From Camellia lanceoleosa (taxonomy: Eukaryota; Streptophyta; Magnoliopsida; Ericales; Theaceae), in the NCBI GenBank assembly GCA_025200525.1, contig CM045761.1, forward strand, positions 141,238,223 to 141,302,222: a DNA stretch of 64,000 bases. Direction: 5' to 3'. The notes under the pieces were generated by a model, which was not told where the DNA came from, ran no database searches, and saw only the letters and a list, made by a program, of their open reading frames with translations. A program made the translations under genes and the position numbers. Positions within the stretch are counted from its first letter, which is position 1; the number at the start of each line of letters is the position of its first letter. This document shows positions 32,505 to 43,588 of the stretch, piece by piece.

Positions 32505-33850
32505 GGCTAGGGATTCTTTCTTGGCAAGCAAAATCAACTCGACAAGGAATCCAAAAGTTGGACAAACCACAAACTTCCTTCTTGGTGAGCAAAATCAACT
32601 TGGCAATGAATCCCAAAGTTAGCGAACAAAATCAACTTGGCAAGGAATTCAAAAGTAAACAAGGAAACTCAGTTCAACAACTTACTTCTTGGCGAGCAAA
32701 ATCAGCTTGGCAAGGAATCCTAAAGTTGGACAAACCACCAACTTCCTTCTTCGCAACCAAAATCAGCTCGATAAGAAATTCCAGAGTTGGTGAGCGAAAT
32801 CAGCTTGACAACTTCCTTTTTGGTGAACAAAATTAGTTCGGTAAGGAATCCTAAAGTTATAAAAACCACTAACTTCTTTCTTGGACAACAAAATCAGCTC
32901 GGCAACGAATCTCAAAGTTAGCGAGCAAAATCAGCTCGGTAACTTCATTCTTGGCAAGCAAAATAAGCTTAGTAAGGAATTCCAAAGTTTGCAAAGAAAT
33001 CAACTCGACAACCTACTTCTCGGCGAGCAAAATCAGATCGGGGAAGAATCCCAAAGCTAGAAAAAGCACCAACTTCCTTCTTGGCGAGCAAAATCAGCGT
33101 AACAAGGAATTCCAAAGTTGGAGAGCAAAATCAGCTCGGCAACTTCTTTCTTGGTGAGCATAATCAACTCGATAAGGAATGCCAAAGTTGGACAAACCAA
33201 TAATTTCTTTTTTGGCAAGCAAAATCACCTCAGTAAGGAATTTCAAAATTGGTGAGCAAAATCAAGTCGGCAACTTCCTTCTTAGTGAGCAAAATCGTCT
33301 CGGTAAGAAATCCCAAAGTTGGACAAACTACTAACTTCCTTCTTGGTGAACAAAATTAGCTCGACAAGGAATCTCAAAGTTGGACAAACCACTAACTTCC
33401 TTCTTGGCCAGCAAAATCAGCTCGGCAACTTACTTCTTGGTAAGCAAAATTAGCTTGGCAACTTACTTCTTGACGAGCAAAATCAACTCAGTAAGGAATC
33501 CCAAAGTTGGACAAACCACTCATCTCCTTGTTGGTGAGCAAAATCAACTTGGCAAAAAATTTCAAAGTTGGTGAGCAAAATTAGTTCGACAAGAAATCCC
33601 AAATTTGACAAACCATCAGCTTCCTTCTTGGCGAACAAAATCAGCTTAGCAAGGAATTTCAAAATTGGTGAGCAAATTAGCTCGGCAACTTACTTCTTGG
33701 CGAGCAAAATCAGTTCAGTAACGAATCCCAATGTTGGACAAAGCACCAACCTCCTTCTTGGCGAGAAAAATTAGCTTGGTAAGGAATCCCAAAGTTGGAC
33801 AAACCACCAACTTAGTCCTTCGAACAAAATCAGCTTGGCAAGGATATAAA
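32505..33850 (-). repeat. degenerate tandem array inside W, ~36-62 bp units
   Basis: About 25 repeats of cttggcgagcaaaatcagct with linkers such as ggaatcccaaagttggac and accaacttccttc, in varied order. Open frames on the plus strand (32558-32836 and others) only reflect the repeat and are not genes. Confidence 0.9.
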
Positions 33851-35195
33851 AAAATTTAACCAAGGGGTAGCATAATTCATTTTGCCCCCTTGATCCATAA
33901 AGTGTGGACTTCATCTCAGTATATTTGATCAAAATAATTTATTCAAACATTCTAGCCCATCTCCTTTGCCCCCAAATTTTAGTGTGATATAGTCACGGTA
34001 AAATTTGTTACTCCACCAGTTAAAAGATTGCTAGGTAATCAACTCCACTGCATAGCTGCATTATATTGATCACTTAATTACCATCTACGAACCCCACACA
34101 AAAAATCACTATTAATAACATATAACTAAATATAATTCTCATAATTGAGGAGTCTTTGATTTTTGTGTAGTCAATTTGCAAGTCATGAGAAGTAGGTTGC
34201 CGACCAATGTTTTCAAACTAAAACTGGCACAAACCCAGTGAACTTGGTGGAAACGATTTTGTAATTGATTAGTCTATGGCATTGCTGAGCTCCTCTTTGC
34301 CAAGTCTACACGAAACTCCATTTTACGATTGCATTCTTAATTAAATCTGTCATTCCGTGGTGGTCTTCCAGTTGCAGTGTAGTCAAAGGTTTGCATGGTT
34401 GGTTGTTATTGTCTAGATCGATTGGAGAAATATGCCAAGTGGTTAGCTATAGTTCTAGTTTTCTCAAGCGGCCATTGATTGCTCCAACGTGTTGCAGTGG
34501 CATTCTAGCAAGAAAACATAGAGGCCGAACAACATGACCTTGGGACATTTTAGCTTTTTTCGGCCAAAAATTCATGAATGTCTCTCAACAGGTTGTAATT
34601 TTAAGCTCCAAGGTCGGAGTGTATTTGCATGGGTCCATGCCTCAAATACATGAAACCGTATTGACTTGATCAAGTCTTGGTTTCATTGATGATATCAGGA
34701 TGCAGAGGGCCTTCCAATATAATTAGTCTGTTGGGCATGTAAATAACCATGTGAAAGTCTTTTGAGATCGAAGTAGTAGCTCGGTGATTAGAATAATATC
34801 ATGTGGGCTGCTCGGCTACAACAATGATATTCTACCGATATGTTCTTCCATTGTTGCTCAGTTAAATCATCTCACATAAAAGCTTGTACCAAGAAGCACT
34901 CATATGGCTGGTTGAGAATTTTGTTAGACCAATTTAATTGTCGGGTCATGATTTATAGAGGTAGCACTTTTTTGAAACTATCAATATTAGTTTATTCAAA
35001 TATTCACGTCATGGGTTTATTACATAAATCTATATATGTATGGCACCATCATACATGACAATCATTGAAAAATCTTTGATCAGAAAACTCTAGCAAATGA
35101 AATGAATAATTATCAAAGGAGATCTTATCTTATTGATGTGTTCGTTCATTCATCTATTTCGTTGACATTATTCGATTCCCACATAAGGCGCCAAT
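33851..35195 (-). other. non-coding interior of W
   Basis: No gag, protease, RT or integrase motif recognised on either strand. The primer-site-like sequence occupies the right edge (35176-35195). Confidence 0.6.
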
Positions 35196-35658
35196 TGTAC
35201 AAACATTAAAAAAAAAATCATGTACTTGTTGATGAAGAGATTCAACGAAGAAGATGATTAGAACCCCCACGTGACCGCCATATACAAGATAAAGCTCCCA
35301 TAGCCGTTGAACGGTCGGGGTCCTCTGAGGCCCAAGTTAGTTCTCCAATATTATCAAACATTTAATGGACAAATAAAATACAAAAAATAGCATACCTTAA
35401 CCCATGGGGTATCACCTATTTATAATATCTAATGATTTGCCTAGCAAGTAGTTTGAATGCTCCATAAATCCTATCCCAAATAATCTCCAGTTGTTTAGGA
35501 ATTCTATGTTGATAAGGTTCCATTTCTTGATGAGTTTTGCATGACATAAAACATTAATGAACTGTTTGACAACTGTCATACACGTGATAACCCATAATTC
35601 CATCACGTGACAAGGTCAGGATCCACATAATTCCTGTGGTTATTTTTATTCCCTCTAA
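35196..35658 (-). repeat. LTR II of W (5' LTR on the minus strand, 463 bp)
   Basis: Collinear with both ends of LTR I. A minus-strand TATAAATAGG lies at 35415-35424. The outer terminus reads tctaa where LTR I has tctca. Confidence 0.82.
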
Positions 35659-35663
35659 ACTTT

Positions 35664-35973
35664 TTTTTGTCAATTGGCTTGTGAGCATGTATTCAAGGTC
35701 TAAGTATCCAATAGTTCCTTGCACCACTTCAACTAACTAATCTCGGTCTAGTGGAACCAATCTTAATGTTCCAAAGTCTGACATTTTTGCAGTGTAATTA
35801 TCATCTAAGAGTATATTCGTAGACTTAACATCTCTATGGATAATAGGAATCGATGCTGTAGAGTGGAAATATGACAATACTCCAGCAGTTTCTGTAGTTA
35901 TTTGTAAATGATTTTCCCATGATATATTAGATTCCTAGATTTGGTTATGTATATGCTGAAAGATAGTGCCGTG
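35664..35973 (-). pseudogene. WAK-like kinase pseudogene, catalytic part
   Basis: Reads on the minus strand GTIFQHIHNQI, stop (35935-35937), [40 protein letters not shown] (catalytic loop, 35800-35841), [15 protein letters not shown] (magnesium-binding DFG), stop (35737-35739), LVEVVQGTIGYLDLEYML, TSQLTKK. It joins directly to KSDVYSFG at 30979 across element W. The lobe before GTIFQHIHN (glycine loop, lysine) is missing, so the gene was already partial, or was damaged on that side too. Confidence 0.9.
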
Positions 35974-36221
35974 ATGGGGGCCAAAGTTGCAAGTATACCG
36001 TCCACATACTGCAATAAAATTCCCATAAAATGCCACGAACAGCCCTTTGATATATGCCCAAAGGAATATAAAAAAGGGCTCTGGAATATGCCATAAACAT
36101 TGTCACAGAACTGCTGAATGTAGTTAGGGTATGATGGCTTTGCATGTCTTGCACTTTATTAACAGTCAATTCCAAAAAGTTTGAGGGGATTTTGACAGGT
36201 GCAGACAATATAATATAATCT
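35974..36221. other. unrecognised sequence between kinase and pol fragments
   Basis: A 98-codon minus-strand frame covers most of it, but I recognise no family. It may belong to the lost part of either neighbour. Confidence 0.4.
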
Positions 36222-37018
36222 GAATATGAATCCAGTATCATCAGGAAAATCTATAGGCTTTGTCATTCACAAGAGGGGAATCAAGATCGATCCCTCTAAA
36301 ATCAGGGTAATTCAGGAGATGTCGAGGCCGATGACAGTAAAACAGTTTAAGAGTTTCCTAGGAAAAGTTTCTTACATCCGCCGATTTATCCTCTATATGT
36401 CTAAGAAAGTCCATCCACTCATGTACCTCTTGAAGAAAGATGCTAAGTCTATTTGGGCAGAGCACTGTGAGCAAGTACTTCTTAAGATGAAGAAGGAACT
36501 ATTGTCGCCGCCGACTCTCATGGAACCTATCCCAGCCCAAGTAAGCCTATAATTTTCTATTTTTCTTCTACCAGTAAATATATTGGCATTTTCCTTGCCT
36601 AGCAAGATGGACAGGGAAGAGAAATGCTAGCTTACTATTTGAGCCACAATCGGCAGAGACTCAATATTGAAGGATCAAGAAGGTGTGCTTATCTTTGGTA
36701 TTTGTTGCTTAGAAGTTGAGGAATTATCTACTCGCTCATCCAGTGCAACTAGTGACCAAGTCAAACCCTGTCAAGTACATGTTAACTCAAACGATATTGT
36801 CAAGAAGAACCTTCATATGGCTATTAAAGCTCTGAGAGTGTAGATCTTACTTGCACTCCACAGAAGGCGATCAAAGGGCAAGCGATGGAAAATCTAATAG
36901 TGTAAAACCCGATGATGGACAACGAGGAAGTGTCAAGCGACTTGCCAAATAAGGAAGTCTTCGTTGTAGAGACCAAAGAATGGGAACTATACTTCGATGG
37001 ATCGTCGATCTCAACTGC
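36222..37018 (+). pseudogene. Tat-type gypsy pol fragment: RT end, RNase H, start of second RNase H
   Basis: Plus-strand codons read GKSIGFVIHKRGIKIDPSKI, FKSFLGKVSYIRRFI and YLLKKDAKSIWAE, the RT thumb to RNase H junction of Tat elements. After frameshifts come REMLAYYLSHN, SKSNPVKYMLTQ, KAIKGQAM, EVFVVETKEWELYFDGSS. The last motif begins the additional RNase H domain found in Tat-lineage pol. Homology on this strand ends at STAHVEC. Broken by frameshifts and stops. Confidence 0.78.
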
Positions 37019-37381
37019 TCATGTTGAGTGCTGTCGACGAGGAGGGTCACAAATCGTCGGGCAAGTTCCCTCCGGGCTCCCCTCTGACCACGAGTGGCGT
37101 ACTCCGGTATGAACCCGCCCTTGAGGTAATTGTAGAAATAATAATACCATGGTTCCCATCGTCCTCGTAATCTTCCTCGTCTTGACTGGTGATAGTTCAT
37201 CATGTTCCAACTCTCGATAGTCTTCATCCAAGAAGATGAATGAGTCCCGTTCGACGGAAGGGCTCTCTGTGGCTGGGATGTCCAATCTCTCGATGACAAG
37301 CGACTCCGTGCTCCGGTGTACTAGCATGTGTACTAGAGCGGCTGAGTATTCATTCCAAAGGTGTATTTGTAATTTACCCAA
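37019..37381 (-). pseudogene. inverted Tat-type pol fragment (RNase H to integrase linker)
   Basis: The 120-codon minus-strand frame includes LVIERLDIPATESPSVERDS; another frame has WYYYFYNYLKGGFIPEYATR followed by ARRELARRF. The latter resembles the D-W-x-x-x-x-x-x-Y-L-K-x-G-x-L-P linker before integrase in Tat elements. It faces the plus-strand fragment head on, so one piece has been inverted or they come from different copies. Confidence 0.45.
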
Positions 37382-38190
37382 AATTATTTAAAATATATAT
37401 TGCGAACTACAAGTGTATTTCTAATATATATGATACTTTAGTATTCAATTATAACATAGTAAAGTAAATACTCACTTTAATATTAGAAATAATGATTAAA
37501 TTTCATATATATATATAATAATTTAAAATTAAAGAGTAATTCTAATTATTTATTTTGATAATTTCAAGCATATCATTCAATAAAAGTGCCACTTACATAA
37601 ATAAATATATATATATGATAATTTTAATTAAATTATTTACGTTTACGTTAATAATCATAGACTTATTGTGGCAGAGAAAACTTAAATAAATATATAATGA
37701 TTATATATATTATAACACAGTAAAATAAACACTCAAATAATAATTAAATTGAAAAAAAAATTAGTAACATAAAACTAAAATTGATTCTAATTATTTAATT
37801 TTTTTTATTCGTTTGAAAAATAAAAGGTAGAAATGAAAGTCATTCAAAAATTACTAAAAAAAAATAAAATATAAATATGTTGTGGTTAGATTAAGAAAGA
37901 AATAGATAGATTAGTTAGGTAGATAATTAATTTTTCGTTAATATCCTTTTTGATTCATAAAGTATTTTTTAGTTCATATAACTCTACTTAGTTTTGTTTA
38001 CTGATAGTTCAGAGTAAATAGAAGTCTTGTAAATATTATATTTTAAAGGGAGCTTTTTTGATAAATCCACTTTCTAAGAGTTTTATTTCATCCAACCCAT
38101 ATTCTTTTTGACAATTCCATTAGGTCCTATTTGAGATAAGAAGACCAAAATACCCTTTTCATCTACTTATGTTCCATTTAGTTCATATTA
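37382..38190. other. strongly AT-rich non-coding DNA
   Basis: Short (ta)n runs at ~37505-37520 and 37600-37615. No gene or structured repeat seen. Confidence 0.6.
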
Positions 38191-38236
38191 TTTTCTTATG
38201 TTTCAATAAGTCCTATGGGTGACATAATTACCAAAA

Positions 38237-38935
38237 TACCCCTAATGTGAATGTTCACACCGTCAATGTGAATGTTCATATCGTTAATGTGTAGGCGCCC
38301 GGCCCATGTCGATCCTCGTGGGTGCTCAGAAAAATTCGATTCGAGCCAGGGAGGGCCCGGCCCATTGACAATGTGAATATTCACATTGACATGTTAACAT
38401 TCACATTAATAGGAGTGTAAAATTGGCTCGCTTCCCGTGGCGGCCTTGAAACCAGCGCGTGACTGGCGAACTGGCTTTGATTGACAATGTGAATATTCAC
38501 ATTGACATGTTAACATTCACATTGATAAGAGTATAAAATTGGCTCGCGGCCAATGGACGGCCAAAAGCCCGCCCACGGCCCGGGGCAGGCCCGGCCCGTT
38601 AACAATGTGAATATTTATATTGACATGTTAACATTCACATTGATAGGAGTGTAAAATTAGCCCGCGCCTCGTGGCTGCTCGAAACCCGTCCACGGCCCGG
38701 CCTGTTGACAATGTGAATATTCACATTGATATGTTAACATTCACATTGATAAGAGTATAAAATTGGCCAGCGGCCCAGGGTTAGCCTGGCCCGGCCCATT
38801 GACAATGTGAATATTCACATTGACATGTTAACATTCACATTGATAGGAGTGTAAAATTAGCCCATGTCTCATGGCTGTCCAAAATCCGCGTATGGCCCGT
38901 GGGCAGCCTGTGGCGAGCCTGGCCATTTTTTTAAT
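38237..38935. repeat. tandem array with an 18-bp perfect palindrome per unit
   Basis: Five units of ~94-118 bp. Palindromes start at 38370, 38486, 38604, 38710 and 38804. Each unit has the palindrome aatgtgaatattcacatt, then atgttaacat (also a perfect palindrome), then tgata(g/a)gagt(g/a)taaaatt. A GC-rich, poorly conserved spacer with ggcccggccc-like runs follows. The third unit has a damaged 18-mer. A shorter gtgaatgttca motif precedes the array at 38248-38290. Confidence 0.9.
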
Positions 38936-38984
38936 TCTTTTTAATTTTTTCTACCAAAATTTTATTATTTTCCACAAAAAAAGA

Positions 38985-39090
38985 CACTAGGCCTCGGCGC
39001 GGGCCGGGCCTCGGACTGAGCCTTGAATGGGCCTTAACCGGGCCGATGGGTCGGGCCGGGCTTCAAAGTGATGGCCCAAGCCCTAGCCTA
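38985..39090. other. GC-rich ggccgggcc-rich segment
   Basis: Contains repeated cgggcc/gggccgggc motifs in an AT-rich neighbourhood and leads into the HPPD 5' region. No function seen. Confidence 0.4.
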
Positions 39091-39164
39091 AGTCCGTTCG
39101 TTCTATAGATTTTTAAGTTATTGCTCAAGTCCAAGTCTGTTCTATAGATTTTTAACGCACCTTT

Positions 39165-39369
39165 TGCTAGGGTTTATAAGGACAGTACGTCCACCTCCTA
39201 CATAATCAGACAGCAAACACATTATCTTGTTCTTCCTTCTTCCTTCTTCACAAATCTTTACACACAAATCTCATCATTCCCAAATAGACCTCTCCCCCCC
39301 TCTCTCTCTCTCTCTCTCTCGCCATGGACTCCCCTACCCTGTTCTTACCACTTACCTTCCAAGGCCGAA
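39165..39369 (+). promoter_or_regulatory. probable 5' flank and leader of the HPPD fragment
   Basis: A TATA-like gtttataagg (39172-39181) is followed ~190 bp later by the HPPD ATG. A (ct)n run at 39300-39321 lies in the presumed leader. An upstream atggac at 39324 is out of frame. Confidence 0.4.
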
Positions 39370-39640
39370 ATGGGGAAGGAAGCTGAGACTATTGTCAATG
39401 GTGGATCAGTGCAACTAAGCAACTCTACGCAGGGTTTCAAGCTAGTGGGATTCCCAAACAGACCGGTTTGTAGTCAAGAGGTTCTACCACGTCGAGTTTT
39501 GGTGCACCGACATGACCAACGCGGCTCGTCGGTTCTCATGGGGTTTGGGCATGCCGATTGTCGCCAAGTCTGACCTCCCCACCGGAAACCCATCTCTGGT
39601 GATCAACCTAAGCACTGGTCTGTCCCTGTTTCTGGGTAGA
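39370..39640 (+). pseudogene. HPPD: 4-hydroxyphenylpyruvate dioxygenase, 5' fragment
   Basis: ATG at 39370 opens MGKEAETIVNGG, then GFKLVGFPN. After a frame change and a short loss near 39458, DRFVVKRFYHVEF and WCTDMTNAARRFSWGLG follow, with MPIVAKSDLPTGN. These match the N-terminus of plant HPPD, which converts 4-hydroxyphenylpyruvate to homogentisate for tyrosine breakdown and for tocopherol and plastoquinone synthesis. Similarity stops near 39590, so about 70 of ~440 residues remain and both iron-binding domains are missing. It looks like a duplicated or captured gene start. Confidence 0.85.
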
Positions 39641-41040
39641 CCCCCTTTGTGTCTCTCTCTAGCTTGCTCACTTTCTCTCTCAAATTGTATGTGAATTTTG
39701 GCTTTGTTTGTGTTCTTTGTTTTGAGTCTTTCTTTTTTTTCTTTTTCTTTTTTCATTCTGAGAGTCACATGGAACGTTGATCATCATCATCTGTTTGTAC
39801 AAAATGTGATAAATAATTTGGGCAGACAGATTCAATTTGGACAGATAAGCAACAAATACTAAGACAGATAGTCAAAAATATTAGGACAGATAAATTTAAT
39901 TTGGATAACTATGCAAAAATAATAGGACAAATAGATTCAATTTGAACATATAAGAAAAAATTAGGGCATACATTAAAAGAATTTAAACTGATAGATTAAA
40001 AATATAAAAATAATTTGGCAGATAGATTAAAAATGTTAAAACAATTATGACAAATAAATTAAAATTATATTAAAAATTGAAGGTTAAAATATGATTTTTA
40101 CAGATACGTGTAAAAATAATTTGGATAAATAGGTAAAAAAAAATTGAACAAATATGTTAAAAAATTGAAGAGATAGATAAAATTATCTTAGGTAGATGGT
40201 ATTTATGGAACTAAATTTTTTAAACCCTTAGCACATGAATTTTTCATCAACAAATATCTTTATTTCCCCAATAGAACCACCATTGTCCATAATGACTAAT
40301 ATGGATGAGAATATGAATTTATAGAAGATTTTTCCTAAATACTACTTTTAATAATATATTTGCAAGTGTAGTTGCACCTTTTCTTTTGTTTTAATTTTTT
40401 TGGTATTATATATATATATTATTTTTCTTTTCAGTTTTTAGAATTCACTTTTCAGAAAATTATACTTTCCTGTTTTTCATTTTTTTTTTGTTTTTATTGA
40501 ATTTGTTTAATATTTTAAGCAAATTTTTTTTTTTTCATTTTAAGACACATCTAACATAAATACATTTAAAAAGTATAATTTTTGTGAAAAAAAATCTTTT
40601 AAAAATTCACTAAATACCAAAAATACAAAAAAAAAAATTACGAAAATTCAATATGTTTTTCATATTTTTGTGTATTTATTAATTTTTTAAAATATTTTTT
40701 TACAAATATTTATTTTTTAGATACATCTAAGTAAGGTGCATTTAGAAAAGTAAAAAAAAAATGCTTAAATTTTTAAAAAGATTCACTAAAAAAAACCCAA
40801 AACAAAATATTCAATTTTTAGAAAACTAAATTTAAAAATTTAAACCAAACACATTACATTTCTCCGGTGGGAGTGGCTGCATCTAAATTTCATTGTAAAT
40901 TCCCTAGTCTTGCCTTATATAGGCTACATTAACATATAAAAAAATATATATATTAAACCAAGTTGGAGCATATATGGGCGCCAACCAATCATTTCCTACC
41001 ACCATCTATAAATTGCCTAAAAATATTACACATTAAATCT
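39641..41040. other. AT-rich DNA with a degenerate gacagata repeat
   Basis: From 39825 to ~40200 the motif (g/a)gacagata(g/a)att recurs at irregular 30-60 bp intervals with many changes. The rest is A/T-rich with homopolymer runs. No gene recognised. Confidence 0.5.
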
Positions 41041-41087
41041 TATAAACTTACACTTTCACTCGGTTTGCTTCGAATGGGGTTGGCGAA

Positions 41088-41232
41088 TTAATCTTGGATG
41101 GAAGTTCCCCCTGCGCTTCCTCTGCTGTCATTGTCATCTTTCTTAGGTTTTTCATTTTGGCTTTCTTTGCCTTTTGTCTGGTTTCTGGCCACTAGCACCA
41201 AAAAAAAATTAAAAAATAATAAATAAATAAAT
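41088..41232 (-). other. possible terminal exon or fragment, unrecognised
   Basis: The minus strand reads NQTKGKESQNEKPKKDDNDS, RGSAGGTSIQD, stop. It is preceded by a T-rich stretch and ggtgctag, which could be a splice acceptor. The charged tail is not diagnostic, and I find no upstream exons to the right. It could equally be chance. Confidence 0.2.
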
Positions 41233-41289
41233 AAAATTGAAGGATTCCCTCTGTACTGATTACAATGGAGATTTTCGTTACAAGGCATA

Positions 41290-41694
41290 TTATTACAACA
41301 TGTTAAAATTTAAAATCAACAGTCTATAATTGTTATGTTATTTTGAATCTTAAATTTTATTTGGGAGGCACAATTCTTGCATTATATGAATTTATAATTA
41401 CTTTTCCTATTTACGATTTATATATGAAATTATCCCTATATATCATGAATTATTTGAATAATTGATTTTTAAAAACACAAAGACTAATCACACAACATGA
41501 CATTGTGTTCATATGAACGAATAATAATTTCATAAGTGAGTCTCGCAATAAATAAGTGAAGTACCAATAAATCTCAAATAGTGATCTTATGAACTGGTTG
41601 GTCCTTTTTTTCTTATGAACCCAAAGGTTGCATTCTATTGTGAATTACATTAATGGCCAAGCATAAACGCACATGTGCTATTGTTGAGGGACAA
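41290..41694. other. AT-rich non-coding DNA
   Basis: Nothing recognisable on either strand. Confidence 0.5.
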
Positions 41695-42330
41695 ATATGA
41701 GTTTTCTTATAATATTGAAATAACTAAATGTAACATTTCAAAAAAAAATTTAGTATACTTTTCTCAAACGTAACACTCTAATGTAACACACTAAAAAACT
41801 TTTTAGTGTACTTTTCTCAAACACAACAACATAACATTTAAAAAAATAAATAAATTTCCTTAGTGCACTTTTCTCAAACGTACCAACATAATATTCTAAA
41901 AAAACTCCTTAGTGTACCCTTTGCAAACATGACACTCCAAAAACGTAATATTTCAATGTCACACACTAAAAAAAATTTCTTACTGTACTTTTCTCAAACG
42001 TAATAACGTAATATTCCAAAAAAATTCTTTAGTGTATTTTTTTCAAACGTAATACTCCAATCAATGTAACACACAAAAATTTCTTAGTGTATTTTTTTTA
42101 AGCGTAACACTCCAAATACTTAACACTCTAATATAACACACAAAAAAGTTTCTTAGTGTATTTTTCTCAAACGTAACAACATAACATTTAAAAAAAAAAA
42201 ACTCCTTAATTTTTTTTTTTTAAACATAACATTCTAATCAATGTAATACACAAAAACTCCTTAGTATACTTTTACAAATGTAACACCCTAATGCAATACT
42301 CCAATGTAACACCATAAAACTATACTAACA
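41695..42330. repeat. degenerate tandem array, ~50-65 bp units
   Basis: About ten units of the type cttagtgtacttttctcaaacgtaac followed by acataacatt/ctaatgtaac and an A-run. Anchors lie near 41756, 41812, 41870, 41985, 42036, 42090 and 42162. Confidence 0.8.
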
Positions 42331-42589
42331 TAAATGTAGATTTTCACGCTCGACAACCAACACTTTAACCACCAATCCCCCTAAAAGAATCTTCTACACC
42401 TCATATTTCTATTCTCATCCCAAAAACGAATCACAAAAGGGCATTCACTTAAACTCAAATAACACCAAATCAAATAAATACAACTTTCTTGAAGAAAAAT
42501 GAATAATTGGCTCATAAAAAAACTCTTAGGATTAAATAAATCAACATTCCTCCATATGAGATTTGTGGGTAAATTTTCCCTAATAAATT

Positions 42590-42815
42590 TTGTAAAATTT
42601 TATTTATTTACATGTATTTTGATAAGTCTAGAAATTCAAAAATCAAAACATGAATTTTTATGTTTTTTTATTTTTTATTTTTTCGACACACCTAATCTAG
42701 ATACACTTAAAAAGTATAATATTTATGAATTTTTTTTAATAATTATTTACATGTATTTTGATAAGTCTAGCAATACAAAAATAAAAACATGAATTTTTAT
42801 GTAATTTTTTTTTTT
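42590..42815. repeat. direct duplication of ~75 bp, 145 bp apart
   Basis: tttacatgtattttgataag ... aaaacatgaatttttatgt occurs at ~42606-42664 and again at ~42747-42802, in AT-rich DNA (42331-43334) without a gene. Confidence 0.75.
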
Positions 42816-43334
42816 ATTTTTTAGATACACTTAAAAAGTATAATATTTGTGACAAAAATTTAAAAATTTTACCTAATATAAAAATTAGTACAATTTTGTA
42901 TTTTGTTGTATTCAATAAATATTTTAAAGATTTTCGTATAAATGTTTACTTTGTAAGTATATCAAGATTAAGTGGATCTAAAAAATAAATTTTTTGATTA
43001 AAATATTTTTAAAAAAACATTAAAAAAAATTTCAAATTAAAAATTCAGAGAACCGTTTTTGAACTCCAAACTAAACAGGTATTAGCCATTGCGACAATTA
43101 AAAAAAAAAAAACTCAATATTTGGCTCAAAAAGTATAAAATTATATTATTTTCTTTTATAATTATAAGGTGCATATGATACATACTCCAAAGGGTGTGTA
43201 CCATAGCCTTTCCCATACTGATGTTCTCTCAAAAATTTCAAAATGACATTGAACTCCCTAGTCAATGGAAATCTTTTTTTCTTTTCTTTTTTTCAATTCC
43301 AAAAATACTTTTCTTACACTCATATCATGTCAAC

Positions 43335-43540
43335 CCGGAATTAGGGTTGGTAAGGCACATCAACCTACTGTAAGGCCCTGTAGGAGTGTATCTTGAGCCT
43401 TTTTTTGATAATCTGAATTGTTTATATTATAATCTCTCTACGGAATTAGGGTTTGGTAAGGCATAACACTCATGCTGTAAGGCCACGGGGGAATGTGTCC
43501 AAACCTTTTTCCGATAATATGAACTGTTTATATTATAGAG
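43335..43540. repeat. tandem duplication of a 106-bp unit
   Basis: cggaattagggt(t)tggtaagg starts at 43335 and 43441. Both units continue with tgtaaggcc and end with gaa(t/c)tgtttatattata. Confidence 0.85.
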
Positions 43541-43588
43541 TTTGTCGAACATATTATTTATGAAAAAATTCAAGTTAATCAAACATAC

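Larger units (their letters stand above)
30985..35658 (-). mobile_element. non-autonomous LTR retrotransposon W inserted in the kinase pseudogene
   Basis: LTRs at 30985-32415 and 35196-35658 share long collinear stretches and have termini tgtaca...tctca on the plus strand. They are flanked by ACTTT at 30980-30984 and 35659-35663. On the minus strand the right LTR is followed by ATTGGCGCCTTATGTGGGAA, a primer-site-like sequence close to the GGCGCCGTCTGTGGGA type of plant gypsy elements. The 2.78 kb interior has no pol motif and is half tandem repeat, so any movement depended on another element. Confidence 0.85.

Noticed and set aside
32558..33774. Series of plus-strand frames rich in ASKIS/GEQNQ words
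   Set aside because: They follow the tandem array inside element W and shift frame with unit length. No independent coding evidence.
35945..36241. 98-codon minus-strand frame as the kinase N-terminus
   Set aside because: The kinase frame (GTIFQHIHN) is a different reading frame at this point, and the translation shows no glycine loop or invariant lysine.
38237..38935. Helitron or MITE with terminal inverted repeats
   Set aside because: The palindromes are internal to each tandem unit, and I find no consistent outer ends or target duplication.
39370..39694. Functional HPPD gene
   Set aside because: A frame change near 39458 and loss of homology after ~70 codons; the catalytic C-terminal domain is absent in the window.
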